Assembly: GCF_905171765.1 (NCBI RefSeq)
Contig: NC_053393.1
Location: 186,895,921 to 186,959,920 of the forward strand
DNA: 64,000 nt
Reading direction: 5' to 3'
Source: Bufo bufo
Taxonomy: Eukaryota; Chordata; Amphibia; Anura; Bufonidae
This document shows, piece by piece, positions 11,488 through 23,600 of this stretch; within the stretch, counting starts at the first letter, position 1; every line of letters starts with the position of its first letter. The notes under the pieces are model-generated. The model saw only the letters and a program-made list of their open reading frames with translations, did not search any database and was not told where the DNA came from. Both the position numbers and the translations under genes were made by a program.

Positions 11488-14400
11488 ATGGTGGCCAGCA
11501 AGTTCACTAAAGCTGAGGAGGAGCTGATCGTCATAGTAAGTATAATCTAATTGAACATTTGTTCGCATACACGCTTGTTTCGCATATCTTAGTAATATTC
11601 CTATGTAGGTTTATTGAATTGAATTTTTCGGATGTATTTGTTTAAACTATTTTCGCATGGCATTAAAATTCGGATAGTACATACTTTGATTACATATAAA
11701 TGATAGTTTGAAACAAGTATTGTTGACATTCCAAAGTAATATATTTTTCAGATAATCATTAACATCTACTCATACTATATATAATGTGATTTTATCTATA
11801 TTACTAAAATAAATAGTTAAGCATTTTTGATCTCATAAATGGTTTTAATGGTCTGCCATCAAAGCAGTATCTCACTGGCATCTGCTATATATTTATATGC
11901 TATTCATACATACATGTGGCCGACGTGTCATTATGTATGGATAGCAATGCATACAAATATATATATATCAGATGCACATTGTACATCTAATTTCCTGCCT
12001 CAGACAATATACCCACACTGCATACCACCAAACCCCCCCCCCAACCCCCCCCCCCCCCCTGACCTCCCCCAACACACAAACACACACACACAGTCTATTC
12101 AAACAGCGGTCCTCCAGTTGTTCTAAAACTACAACTCCCGTCCCATTATGTCCTTCTATAGGATGATAGCTGTAGGTTGTCATGGAATGATGTGAGTTTT
12201 ATTTTTGCCACAGCCGGAGGGCCGCAGTTTGCAGGGGGGCCGCAGTGTGCGGACGGCTAGTCTAAATATTCAAATAAGTGTCCTGTTGGTCAGGAGAAGT
12301 AATTTTTTACATTATACAGTATATTTGCTGGTTCATTTAGCGTTACCCAGGGTGCACCACGTGGAGGCGGACCAGCTTTACACCCCAAACTATGCCGTCA
12401 CTAGACAGGTACATCTCTCCTCAGATGGACAATATCTAATAGCTTATACCCCACACACATACAATTTCACCACAATTAGATTTTATACGGTTACGTTAAG
12501 TTAAATTGTAGTATTTGACTCGCAAATAATAATAATTTTTGGTTTGGTATTTGAGATAATGATGACATGTTGGTGGTCAGTTACTGCGGCATCAAGGCAG
12601 CGCACGGCGAGCGGTTCCGTGTAATTAAACTACAACATGCAGAGCTTTTAGTTAGACTGCCTCTGGCCGTGTGCTGACTTGCTGCTGCTGGAACGTTTCC
12701 CTCGACACCAGTGGTGTAGCTGCAGGCCCGGCAGCTGTTCCATCCGTTTTGTTAACTGTCTATACTGTCACTGTGTTACATAATTTCATTGTGTAATACT
12801 ACCGAGGGGGCCATGACGAAATCTTTTAGTCCTCCTTTGTGGGATGGGCCTCTTCTGGGTCAGGGCCGCAAAGCAGACGCTTCTCCTGCTTCCCGGATAG
12901 TTACACCCCTGGCCGCCATTATTATAGTAAATGTTGACGTATCGTCATTCTTGTCGCTGTGGCGTATTTACAGGGCATGCTTGGGGGCCCTGACCCAGAA
13001 GGGGCAGATCCAGGAGGAGGAGGTCTAAAAGATTTTTTCAGGGCCCCCTCAACAGTATTACACAATAAAATTATATACAGTGACAGTATAGACAGTGTAT
13101 AAAATGGATGGAACAGCTGCCGGGACTGGTGTGAGAGAGCAATCTTTACTAGCCACAGTTATGTGGGTGGCTTGAAAGTAATGCCTTTTTGAAAATTTGT
13201 GGGTGGTAGGTAGGTTGTCCCCATTAAAAAAATTTTGCTGTGGGGCCAAGTCATTTCTAACTACGCCACTGTCTGGGGGCATAAGTGAACTAGCGGCAGG
13301 AAGGATCTGACCGCTTGTTCAACTTCCTAGAATAGACTGACGTACTCCACTTGTGCTAATGTTAAAGTTCCTTAATCTTAGTTTTATTAAATAATTTTTA
13401 TAAAATGCTTCTTTTCTTAATCACGCAGCGCCTGTTAGAGCAAGGTTATGATGAACTACGCTCTAACAAATCAAAACACGCCATAGTAAGGGAGCTGAGG
13501 AAGGAGATGAGGAGGGTTCATGAGGGCAAACATGAAGCCTTGGCCATTTGCAAAAAGTGGTCGGACCTGAAGCGGAGACATATGGCCAGAATCCGCAAGA
13601 TCCGTGACGAGCACTGTCCAGGTACAAACATTATTGAGTGTTGATGAAATAAACAAAAGTAACGTAATGGTGAGGTACATTTATTATTTGTGATTTTTAT
13701 TTTTACATAAGTATTAATTTGTAATTATAGGGGCTCGCCTTCCGTCTGTAAAACACAGGCCTGCCAGCAGGGATTCCTGGGAGCTGTCGGCGTCTGAGGG
13801 GGAGCAGGAGCAGCAGGCAGGACCCTCAGGGACATCAAATGACCCACCACCACCACAGGAGGGGGAGTCAATGGTGGAGGAAGAGGCTGGACCAGCAGCC
13901 CTACCTGAGTTGCCCCCCCACATTTTTGAGGATGAGGAGCAGGAAGAGGAGGATGATGACGGGGTAGTCACCACCCCACACAAGGAGGGTAAATATGTGT
14001 GTAGTGGAGGGGTAGCACGATCCACAAGGTCTCCGCTGGGAGCCTGGAAACAGGAGCAAGCTCTTAAAAGAGCTTATACTCAGGGGAGTATTGTGATATA
14101 GCAATCCCCAAGAGTGTAGTTATTCCATCCCCCAAACAGGAGCCAAGACTTCATTAAGGAATAAAACAGGAACTCTTTATTGAGGGCTACCCCCCCTATG
14201 CAGCTCCCCATCTGGTGGACACGCCCCTAGTGGACAAGAAGCAAGACTGCTACACAGGACAGATATGCAGCAACTTAGGATACACAGACACAACACATCC
14301 CCACAATGCATCATGGTTTCATCCTCTCTGGCCTGGAGGGGAGAGGAGTAATCCAATTATCTTTCAGGACAAAGGGACATCGGCAATACACATGTGAGAA

Positions 14401-15469
14401 CAACAGAACAGGAATCCCCACCCAAAAACACAATGTCACACCCTCCCAGCAACACAGACATTTAACATATTCCAAGATAGCTGAAGTCTGAGTGCATATC
14501 ATTAGGTGAATGCCGCTCAGAATACACAAATACAATACAAATAGCTATCTGGGTGCCCTCACATAACAACATACAATTGCATCAATGCTGGCGGTTTTCA
14601 TGCAGCCAGCCTAGGAACTTTACAGCCCACACGAACCATATTACACAAAACATCTATACGCTTGATTCTTTTAAGTGGCATACACATATGCAATAACGTC
14701 GTACATACAGGAATGACAATATACAGTGGCTGAGTTTGCCACCATGTGCTTTTGTTGTTTAAACTTATTCACACACACATGTATTAGTTTAGTTATATTG
14801 GATAACATAAAGTGCCAAACTTACAGTTCATTACAAGCAGGGTAAAAAGACAGTACTATCGAAACACACTACTGTCTGTCACCATTCTGGTTCCTTTCTT
14901 AGATTGTTCTGCGTTGGGATGGCCTGTCCACAATTTATCTTAAAATCCTTTTTAACAGCACCGTTATGAGAACATAGGATGGAGTACGGATGAGACATGT
15001 CCCACCCAATGTCTATGTTAACTATTTTAACCCCGTTCAAAAATCAATATTAAAGACAAAACTCCAGAAACAAAACAGGTGTGCTTATTCCCGACGTACA
15101 GATTAACGTAAATTTGTTTATCTTTTTCACACTTTTCAATCTTGTCGTTGCAATATTATTCAAAAATCTATTGATTATAAAAAGTATAATAATAATAAGA
15201 ACCCTATCATTTATACCAATAAATATAAATTAATTATACAAATCAAATATCATATGTAAATTATGACCTCAATGACATAGACTATTCATGGACTAATGTT
15301 AGGTTAAAAAAAAATTTTTTTTTATTTTATATAGACGTTTAAAATGAAAAATATATTTTTCATATTTTTTTTCACCTACAATAGTCAATAGTGAACAACT
15401 TTATACAATATTCACTAAATTGCATTTAATGAGATGTCAAACAAATAAATACATATTTAAAATGTACTA

Positions 15470-15510
<41 letters not shown>

Positions 15511-15739
15511 ATTATATATTTTTTTCTTTTTAACAGTAATTAAATCCCTCAAGGAGAAGGTTCAAGTCCTTCAGAGGGACCATGTTTCTCTGTTGAGGAA
15601 GTGCCGGGAGCAGCACTGCCGCAAATTACGCCAGTTAAGGGTGCAGTACTCCCACCAAATGGCTGTCGTGGAGGAGCAGCACAACAAGGCGGTTGGGGAG
15701 ATACTCAACATTATTAATGTTCTGAAGGCCTTGCCTTAA
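11488..15739 (+). CDS. Myb/SANT-like DNA-binding protein, 4 exons, 233 aa (element A)
   Basis: Proposed exons are 11488-11535, 13429-13621, 13731-13988 and 15537-15739. All introns have GT-AG borders and phases 0, 1 and 1; together they give 702 nt with a single terminal stop (TAA). Residues about 5-70 form a three-helix Myb/SANT-like domain (FTKAEEELIVI joined to RLLEQGYDELRSN, then CKKWSDLKRR with Trp60). Residues 82-167 are an acidic, Pro/Glu-rich linker. Residues 168-233 are a coiled coil rich in Leu, Gln and Arg. This layout resembles MSANTD/NAIF1-type proteins and the Myb-like partner of PIF/Harbinger elements, where it binds DNA and helps import the transposase. The start at 11488 has a strong Kozak context (A at -3, G at +4); an in-frame ATG at 11470 is weaker. 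A role as transposition partner is inferred. Confidence 0.78.
12709..13271. mobile_element. nested foldback hAT-type MITE in intron 1 of the SANT-like gene (copy A)
   Basis: The ends are inverted repeats beginning CAGTGGTGTAG (left) and CAGTGGCGTAG (right, reverse complement). This is a common vertebrate hAT MITE terminus. Long internal arms such as GCCCGGCAGCTGTTCCATCC appear again in inverted form near 13105. No matching 8-bp duplication is seen (CTCGACAC versus TCTGGGGG). The same insertion is in copy B, so it predates the duplication. Confidence 0.65.
14085..14600 (-). mobile_element. possible solo LTR in intron 3 of the SANT-like gene (copy A, antisense)
   Basis: On the minus strand the segment has features of an LTR: an AATAAA signal (complement of 14176-14181) followed within about 25 bp by a T-rich stretch, and a plausible CA end. 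No internal retroviral or gypsy genes are adjacent. Start and end are not fixed, and no 5-bp duplication was confirmed. It could instead be another transcribed repeat. Confidence 0.35.
15467..15510. repeat. (TA)n microsatellite in intron 3 of the SANT-like gene (copy A)
   Basis: An uninterrupted TA run precedes the polypyrimidine tract and the acceptor of the last exon. Copy B carries the matching run at about 36059-36102. Confidence 0.9.
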
Positions 15740-17654
15740 GGCCAATTTTACTTTTTTTTTGTTGTTATTTAAATATTATAAAAAATATTATTTTATTTGT
15801 TGATCTATATATTGTGTGTTTGTTTTTATTTTATTAATTGAAGTTTTGCAATTCATTTCAAAACATTTGTTTACAGTGAGGCCCCTATACTATACACAAA
15901 CTCATCAGTACACTGACAAACATCAACCGGAATGTACATATAAAATTGGCATTTTTTGTCCCACCCAGAAGTTCAACGCATATTTATAATAGCAGTAGTC
16001 CTTGATAATCGTTGAGTATGTTGCCTACACATAATTATTAAGCAATTGGATAATATGAGCATTTATGGTTGTTGTAGGCCTTATAATCCACCGTTAATCT
16101 CTTATTTCGAACTAATTGTGTATACCCCAAAAAAAAAAAAAAAAAAAAAGTAGATATAAGTAAAATGGTAAAGGCATGTTGTAAAAACTAAACAGCACGT
16201 ATCCGTAATAGTGCACTTATTACAAAAAAATTTAAATGTCCTGGCATTGCTTCCGCCAAACAGACCAAAAAATGTGCTTACATGACTCAGAGTATAAGAA
16301 TTCTCCAACAGTTGAGGAACATTATATAGTACGTATTTTTAAATTAAATTTTTTTAAAGCTGTGTCTATATATATTTAGCATGTGCAAATCATCATTACA
16401 TTATTGTCAATATTTAAAAAAATAGATAAAAGTAAATATCCCTATATACATGTGTCATTCAGGCTTCATTATCAAAACCGGATTGTCACACGGATGAGTC
16501 TAACGCCAGTCAGACCCAACCATGTAGATAGGTCAACACGGAAGTCGGCCACCCCTCCCAGGACAACAGACACCACCATGTTAGAACCTTAATCCGTAGG
16601 GAAAAAATAAACTTAAATAAAATCAAATAAAATTGTTTCATTAGGTTCATCAATAAGTCGAGTACTATTTTTATTGCACAAGACCTTTTGACAAGGGAAA
16701 GCCACATGCGGTCCACAACTTGCTACATCGTGAACCACAACATTGGCCCCCCAAACCCAATTTTTTAAAATAAACCAAAGAAAATAAAATAAAGTTAAAT
16801 AATTTAATTTTGTAAATGAAGCCAAACAACACTTTTTATTTTATTGTGTTATTGATATACTTTTTTCTTATTTTAAATATTGACAATACATAAGTGACAC
16901 AGCACATGCATGAATATTAACAATCCAAAACAAGTTTTGAGAATTCTACACTCTAGACTTGTTATAGTGCAAAGTAGAAAAATTGATCCATGCTGGTTGC
17001 CTACGCACGATTAAGAACCTTCATGTTTTACAGTTAACACTGTAGTAAAATGCAGACTCCAAAGTTATGATTCATAACTCTGCAGAATAATTGAATTAAA
17101 TAACGCTTAAGTAGACTGTTATTTAAAAAAAATATATAAGGTCTTAAAGGTCTCAAATAACTTGTTTGTACATGGATTTAAATTAGGTTTAATGCTCCCT
17201 GAACAAATAGTTCACATTTGATACAATATGCATGATGCTATTGTCTTATTCTAGACTGTTCATGGCATCACGGAAGAAAACATTAATTAATGTATTACTA
17301 ACATGGTCAGTTGATCTGTTGATTTAGTCTTTTCAACTGATTCATTAAAAACATAATGTTGCTCAATGATGAACATAGACTGGGACAACTCTAGCAAAGG
17401 CAGAATATAGCACTGGACCAACAGGCTTGTACAGTAGACACTAGTCATAATGGGTGAATGACTTCATCTTCATCTTTTTTGGTTGAGCCTATCACTCGGG
17501 AACCTGTTAAATCTTGAATCATTCAAAATCAAAAAATTTTGACATAGCTCCAGATTACGATTTTTAAGCTCCTTAGCATGAACATTTTTTAGATATCAAA
17601 ATAAAAACTATATTATATATGTTTTTTCATGAGGGTATTGTCAAAAAATGTTCA
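15740..17654. other. AT-rich 3' region between SANT-like gene and satellite (copy A)
   Basis: No coding exon is seen. An A run sits at 16129-16149. Potential plus-strand poly(A) signals (AATAAA) occur near 16606-16625, about 0.9 kb past the SANT-like stop. The mirrored region in copy B is 33915-35829. Confidence 0.5.
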
Positions 17655-19514
17655 ATAGCAGCAGCAGTAGATCCATTGTTTTAATCCACCTAGATGACTA
17701 GGATATATCAGGAGTCGTGACAGGTTGCATCATCCACCATAGGTTTTTTGAAAATGGTATTGAATGAGCCCCACACAAGCAGAACATGAAGCAGCAGCAG
17801 TAGATTGAGTGTTATAATGCCCCTAGATGACTAGGATAGATCAGGAGTCAGGACAGGTTGCATCGTCCACCATAGGTTTTTTGAAAATGGTATTGAATGA
17901 GGCCCACATATAGCTAGGCCCAAATCAGCAGAACATGAAGCTGCAGCAGTAGATTGAGTGTTATAATGCCCCTAGATGACTAGGATAGATCAGGAGTCAG
18001 GACAGGTTGCATCATCCACCATAGGTTTTTTGAAAATGGTATTGAATGAGCCCCACACAAGCAGAACATGAAGCAGCAGCAGTAGATTGAGTGTTATAAT
18101 GCCCCTAGATGACTAGGATAGATCAGGAGTCAGGACAGGTTGCATCATCCACCATAGGTTTTTTGAAAATGGTATTGAATGAGTCCCACATATAGCTAGG
18201 CCCAAATCAGCAGAACATGAAGCAGCAGTAGTCGATTGAGTGTTATAATGCCCCTAGATGACTAGGATAGATCAGTAGTCAGGACAGGTTGCATCATCCA
18301 CCATAGGTTTTTTGAAAATGGTATTGAATGAGGCCCACATATAGCTAGGCCCAAATCAGCAGAACATGAAGCTGCAGCAGTAGATTGAGTGTTATAATGC
18401 CCCTAGATGACTAGGATAGATCAGGAGTCAGGACAGGTTGCATCATCCACCATAGGTTTTTTGAAAATGGTATTGAATGAGCCCCACACAAGCAGAACAT
18501 GAAGCAGCAGCAGTAGATTGAGTGTTATAATGCCCCTAGATGACTAGGATAGATCAGGAGTCAGGACAGGTTGCATCATCCACCATAGGTTTTTTGAAAA
18601 TGGTATTGAATGAGCCCCACACAAGCAGAACATGAAGCAGCAGCAGTAGATTGAGTGTTATAATGCCCCTAGATGACTAGGATAGATCAGGAGTCAGGAC
18701 AGGTTGCATCATCCACCATAGGTTTTTTCAAAATGGTATTGAATGAGGCCCACATATAGCTAGGCCCAAATCAGCAGAACATGAAGCAGCAGTAGTCGAT
18801 TGAGTGTTATAATGCCCCTAGATGACTAGGATAGATCAGTAGTCAGGACAGGTTGCATCATCCACCATAGGTTTTTTGAAAATGGTATTGAATGAGGCCC
18901 ACATATAGCTAGGCCCAAATCAGCAGAACATGAAGCTGCAGCAGTAGATTGAGTGTTATAATGCCCCTAGATGACTAGGATAGATCAGGAGTCAGGACAG
19001 GTTGCATCATCCACCATAGGTTTTTTGAAAATGGTATTGAATGAGGCCCACATATAGCTAGGCCCAAATCAGCAGAACATGAAGCTGCAGCAGTAGATTG
19101 AGTGTTATAATGCCCCTAGATGACTAGGATAGATCAGGAGTCAGGACAGGTTGCATCATCCACCATAGGTTTTTTGAAAATGGTATTGAATGAGGCCCAC
19201 ATATAGCTAGGCCCAAATCAGCAGAACATGAAGCAGCAGTAGTCGATTGAGTGTTATAATGCCCCTAGATGACTAGGATAGATCAGTAGTCAGGACAGGT
19301 TGCATCATCCACCATAGGTTTTTTGAAAATGGTATTGAATGAGGCCCACATATAGCTAGGCCCAAATCAGCAGAACATGAAGCTGCAGCAGTAGATTGAG
19401 TGTTATAATGCCCCTAGATGACTAGGATAGATCAGGAGTCAGGACAGGTTGCATCATCCACCATAGGTTTTTTGAAAATGGTATTGAATGAGGCCCACAT
19501 ATAGCTAGGCCCAA
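17655..19514. repeat. 133/149-bp satellite array, about 13 monomers (copy A)
   Basis: The word TAGATTGAGTGTTATAATGC (or its TCGATT variant) recurs at 17801, 17950, 18083, 18232, 18381, 18514, 18647, 18796, 18945, 19094, 19243 and 19392, after a diverged first unit at 17668. Spacings are only 133 or 149 bp. The long form carries an additional block around CATATAGCTAGGCCCAAAT. The long and short forms are interspersed. The array ends about 120 bp from the transposase stop codon. Confidence 0.95.
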
Positions 19515-19632
19515 ATAACTAATATGATAATAATTAAACAAATATTGATAAAATTATGGATTTTACATTAAAAACAATTAAAAAACAACGTATTGGAGGG
19601 AGAGCAAAGGAGAGGGATGAACAAGGGACCCT

Positions 19633-22600
19633 TCAGCGCCCTGAACCGACAGCGGGGGCCAAGAAGTCACTGCCGATCCAGGACTCATTCATTTTTATGA
19701 ATGTTAGTCTGTCCACAGAGTCAGTGGACAGACGGGTCCTCTTGTCGGTGACCACCCCACCTGCCGCGCTGAAAGTCCGCTCAGACAGTACGCTGGAGGG
19801 GGGGCAAGAAAGTATCTCCAGCGCATACTGAGCGAGCTCGCGGCAGGTGTCCAGCCTGGCAACCCAGTACTCCATGGGGTCGTCGGTGCTCATGCTGTCG
19901 GAAGCACCAACGGACCCCATGTAGTCTGCCACCATGCGGGCCAGCCGCTGGTGGTTACTCATGCTGCTGCTGCTGGTACTGGGTCGCGCAGACTGGTAGA
20001 ACAGCCTCATCTCACCCTCAAGGTCACCTGCTCGGCTGGTGCTGGTGGTTCCAGACACCTGCTGGGTGAGATGGGCGGGGAGAACTGGAGCGTGAGGCAT
20101 AGGGTTTGCCTCCTCCAGCCGGTGGACCAGACAGGCCCGCAACTTTTCAATACGGGCCTGCCTCCGGCTGGCTGGTAGAAACTCCTCCAGTTTCCCCTTG
20201 CAGCGAGGGTCTAATAGGGTGGCCAACCAAAACTCATCCCTCTCCTTTATTTTGATGATCCGGGGGTCCCTCCTGAGGCATCGCAGCATGTGGGCAGCCA
20301 TGGGGAAGAGCACAGCCCGCTGTGACTCTTCAGAGCTGCCAGAGACCATGACCTCTTGGTCCTCCTGCTGCCGATGCTGCTGCTCCCGGTCGGAGGTGCC
20401 CCACCCCCGGACTATAGGTGCCCCCAGCACCGGCTCTCCCTCCTGACCAAGCCCAGACTCATGGATGTCCACTAATTCATCCTCCTCCTCGTCCTGGGCC
20501 TGGTCCAGGTGGAGCATGGTTGACTCTTCATGCTCCACCAAGGCACTCTCCCCAGCTTCAAGCAGGCGATCTAGTGTCCTGTCCAGCAGGAACACTAATG
20601 GGAGCACATCGTTGAGGCCGACATGCTCCCTGCTAACCATCTTTGTCGCCTGCTCGAATGGGGCCAACACGTGGCAGACTTGCTGAATCTGCCCCCACTC
20701 CGCATTAGTGATGTAGGGGAGTGAGTGTGTTGGCCCTGCAGTGCCTAGCTCCAGCAGGTATTCCCTCACCGCCCGTCGCTGCTCCCACAACCTCTCCAGC
20801 ATGTTGAGGGTGGAGTTCCACCGCGTCACACTGTCCATAATCAGCCTGTGGGTGGGCAGGCTGTTGTCCCGCTGCAGTTTGGACAGGGACGCGGTGGCGG
20901 TTGGGGATCGGCGGAAGTGGCCGGCAATCCTACGTACCCTTTGCACAATGTCACTCAACCCTGGGTAAGTGCGGAGGAATTTCTGCACCACAAGGTTGAG
21001 GACATGTGCCATGCAGGGCACGTGTGTAAGACTGCCAGCCTGAAGGGCGGCGAGTAGGTTGCTGCCGTTGTCACAGACAACCATACCTGCCTGGAGCCTT
21101 CGGGGTGTCAGCCACTTCTGGACCTGAGCCTGTAGTGCGGACAGAACATGAGGTCCAGTGTGTCTCCGTTCCCCCAAGCTAACAAGCTGGAGCACGGCCT
21201 GGCAGCGGACGTGCCCCACACTTGCGTAGCTACGGGGACGCTTGCTTGGGGGCTCAACAGCCGTGGAGACAGTGGCTTGCGGGAGAGGAGTAGTTCTCCC
21301 ATGGACACCCCGGGGCGGCACCACAAACTCAGATGCCGCCGTTCCCTCCCCGGCGCCTCGGAGGGAAACCCAATGGGCTGTGAAACTTAGGTAGCGACCC
21401 TGCCCATGCCTGCTGGTCCAAGCATCCATTGTGAGATGCACCCTGTCGCTGACAGCATGATCCAGCGACAGGCATACATTCTGCACAAGGTGCTGGTGCA
21501 GGGCAGGGACACCAGTCCTGGCAAAGTAATGGCGGCTGGGGACACGCCATTTGGGTTGGGCCTGCTCCAACATCTGCCTAAATGGGTTGCTGTCAACCAG
21601 ATTGTACGGAAGCAGATGTTGGGCAATAACCCTTGCCAGGAGCCCATTGAGTGAACGCACACGTCGATCCCCTGGGGCGTAGGGCACGGTACGTTCAAAA
21701 GCATCAGCAATTGTTGGCTGGCGCCGGACGGCAGAGGAGATAGAGGAGGGTGCACTGGTTGCAGAGGGATGGCTGCCGGTACCAATACCTCTACTAGAGG
21801 AAGCTGGTGGGTGGGAAACAGTAGTGGCAATATAGAGGGGGAGCTGCTGTACAGTGGCAGGAGCTGCTGTCCCCTGAACACTGGCGTTGCTGCTACTACC
21901 ACTCTTACTGTGTTCCCACTCCCGCCAGTGGTTCAATCTCATGTGCTGGTTCAGGGCTGTGGTACCCAGCCGAGAAACTAACCTCCCTCTCCTCACCCTG
22001 GCATGGCAGAGGTTACAAACAGCAACAGTAACATCATCTGTTGCCAGGGTGAAGAAAGCCCAAACAGGAGACTTCCGCACCAACCTCCTGTCCGATGGCA
22101 TGGTGCTGGCTTGCGCCTGTTGGGCCTCAGTGTGCACAGGCGGAGCATGCTGCTGCTGTTGCTGCCTGATCCTCTCGACAGTAGAGCCCCTGCCAATGGG
22201 CTCCCTGGAGACCTGCCGCACCGTTTCCCTCTGGTGCCTACCTACTTCAGTGCTGCTGGTACTTGACAAAATAGGTGGCACCCATTCGGCATCACCCTCC
22301 TCCTCATTTTCAACGTCAGACCCGGTGCCAAACTGTGGTGGACTGAGGGGAACAGCTAACATGGAGCCCCTGACTGTTCTCCGCTGTCCCCTTGCTGGCG
22401 CCTGGGTCTGACTAGATGCGGGAGTTGTGTGGCTCAAACCACCCGCACCTGTTGGAAGGGATTCCAAAGGCGTATTTATTGACGTTGCCCCCTCCTCCTC
22501 GTTATCACCCATCCCTTCCAAAAAGTACTGCCCATCTTGAGGGCTGAACTGTAAATCACCCTCCTGAATAGCCTCCCCCAGAATGTCCAGCTCTGTGTCC

Positions 22601-22938
22601 TCGTCTTCAAACATGAGCGGGGACAATTCTGTGGGAGTGGGGGTTGCTAGTACAGGAGGCGTAGATCTGCCGCTACTGCTGCTGCTATGAACTGGGGCTG
22701 AGGACTCCGTGTCATTCGAGTCAGCCACCAGAGCCATCACTGTCTCGGCGTCCTGGGAAAGTATGGCCCTTGGACGGCTGCTAAAATTAAAAAAATCACG
22801 GATCAGGCGGACACCACTGCCACTGGCACCTGCCTGTACATGACTGGAGGAGCGGCCCCGCGCTGTCGGCGGTCCAGCAACGGAACTGACTCCTCTATTT
22901 GCCCGACCGCGGCTGCCTGCACGGCCCGGTGCACTCAT
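19633..22938 (-). CDS. hAT transposase, 1101 aa, intact (element A)
   Basis: This is the DDE transposase of the element, which should excise and insert it by the hAT hairpin mechanism in the nucleus. Residues 1-285 are low-complexity with acidic and Gln-rich patches. A BED zinc finger follows at about 290-340 (C308, C311, H332, H337). The RNase H-like core carries D505 (LTMDAWTS), D623 (VVCDNGSN), the C642-H645 pair (CMAHVLNLV) and the RW pair at 706-707. The acidic insertion domain spans about 790-890. The C-terminal dimerisation block (SVLSERTFSAAGG) carries the probable third acid, E1053, by analogy with Hermes. It is longer than the usual 600-900 aa, mainly at the N-terminus. It is a single exon and reads identically to copy B. 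The start is the first ATG of the frame. The gene converges with the SANT-like gene. Confidence 0.95.
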   Translation of the reverse strand: MSAPGRAGSRGRANRGVSSVAGPPTARGRSSSHVQAGASGSGVRLIRDFFNFSSRPRAILSQDAETVMALVADSNDTESSAPVHSSSSSGRSTPPVLATPTPTELSPLMFEDEDTELDILGEAIQEGDLQFSPQDGQYFLEGMGDNEEEGATSINTPLESLPTGAGGLSHTTPASSQTQAPARGQRRTVRGSMLAVPLSPPQFGTGSDVENEEEGDAEWVPPILSSTSSTEVGRHQRETVRQVSREPIGRGSTVERIRQQQQQHAPPVHTEAQQAQASTMPSDRRLVRKSPVWAFFTLATDDVTVAVCNLCHARVRRGRLVSRLGTTALNQHMRLNHWREWEHSKSGSSSNASVQGTAAPATVQQLPLYIATTVSHPPASSSRGIGTGSHPSATSAPSSISSAVRRQPTIADAFERTVPYAPGDRRVRSLNGLLARVIAQHLLPYNLVDSNPFRQMLEQAQPKWRVPSRHYFARTGVPALHQHLVQNVCLSLDHAVSDRVHLTMDAWTSRHGQGRYLSFTAHWVSLRGAGEGTAASEFVVPPRGVHGRTTPLPQATVSTAVEPPSKRPRSYASVGHVRCQAVLQLVSLGERRHTGPHVLSALQAQVQKWLTPRRLQAGMVVCDNGSNLLAALQAGSLTHVPCMAHVLNLVVQKFLRTYPGLSDIVQRVRRIAGHFRRSPTATASLSKLQRDNSLPTHRLIMDSVTRWNSTLNMLERLWEQRRAVREYLLELGTAGPTHSLPYITNAEWGQIQQVCHVLAPFEQATKMVSREHVGLNDVLPLVFLLDRTLDRLLEAGESALVEHEESTMLHLDQAQDEEEDELVDIHESGLGQEGEPVLGAPIVRGWGTSDREQQHRQQEDQEVMVSGSSEESQRAVLFPMAAHMLRCLRRDPRIIKIKERDEFWLATLLDPRCKGKLEEFLPASRRQARIEKLRACLVHRLEEANPMPHAPVLPAHLTQQVSGTTSTSRAGDLEGEMRLFYQSARPSTSSSSMSNHQRLARMVADYMGSVGASDSMSTDDPMEYWVARLDTCRELAQYALEILSCPPSSVLSERTFSAAGGVVTDKRTRLSTDSVDRLTFIKMNESWIGSDFLAPAVGSGR

Positions 22939-23159
22939 AATTTACGTACAAGTGATTGGGCCAAAGGTTTATTGTGGTAGGGACGTGTGTCAAAAAACAA
23001 AATAGATTTAACTTGTAATGTAAACCAAAAAAAATAATAAAAATAAATTAAAGTAATAAACGGAAAATAAATAAAACGCCTAACTTCAAAACGAGACTAA
23101 TTTAGAGTAAGTATAATTTTTTTTTGATTTATTTATGAAAAAATAAGAAACACAGAAAA

Positions 23160-23600
23160 CACGCACACAATCAGACGCAAAGACAAGACAGATGTAACAA
23201 ATCTAAACACAAAACTAAACTTTTTTTGTTTTTTTTTCTTTTTTCTAACTATAAAACAGAAAAACGCGGACAATCAGACGCAAAGACAAGACAGATGTAA
23301 CAAATCTAAACACAAAACTAAACTTTTTTTGTTTTTTTTTCTTTTTTCTAACTATAAAACAGAAAAACGCGGACAATCAGACGCAAAGACAAGACAGATG
23401 TAACAAATCGAAACACAAAACTAAACTTTTTTTTTTTTTTTTTTTTCTAACTATAAAACAGAAAAACGCGGACAATCAGACGCAAAGACAAGACAGATGT
23501 AACAAATCGAAAAACAAAACTAAACTTTTATTTTTTCTAACTATAAAACAGAAAAACGCGGACAATCAGACGCAAAGACAAGACAGATGTAACAAAACTG
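23160..23600. repeat. tandem repeat in transposase 5' leader, about 5 units of 90-103 bp (copy A)
   Basis: The word CAATCAGACGCAAAGACAAG begins at 23168, 23271, 23374, 23473 and 23563. Units include pyrimidine runs on the coding strand's complement that differ in length. The array lies between the TATA promoter and the ATG, so a transcript would carry it in its leader unless it is spliced out. Confidence 0.9.

Noticed and set aside
12341..12408. Extra coding exon in the first intron of the SANT-like gene (open frame ending VEADQLYTPNYAVTRQ before a GT)
   Set aside because: Phase does not fit exon 1 (phase 0), while direct joining of exon 1 to 13429 gives an unbroken and sensible first helix of the SANT-like domain.
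20418..20615. Antisense and alternate-frame open frames within the two transposase genes
   Set aside because: They are shadows of a GC-rich 3.3-kb coding region and mirror each other only because the region is duplicated.
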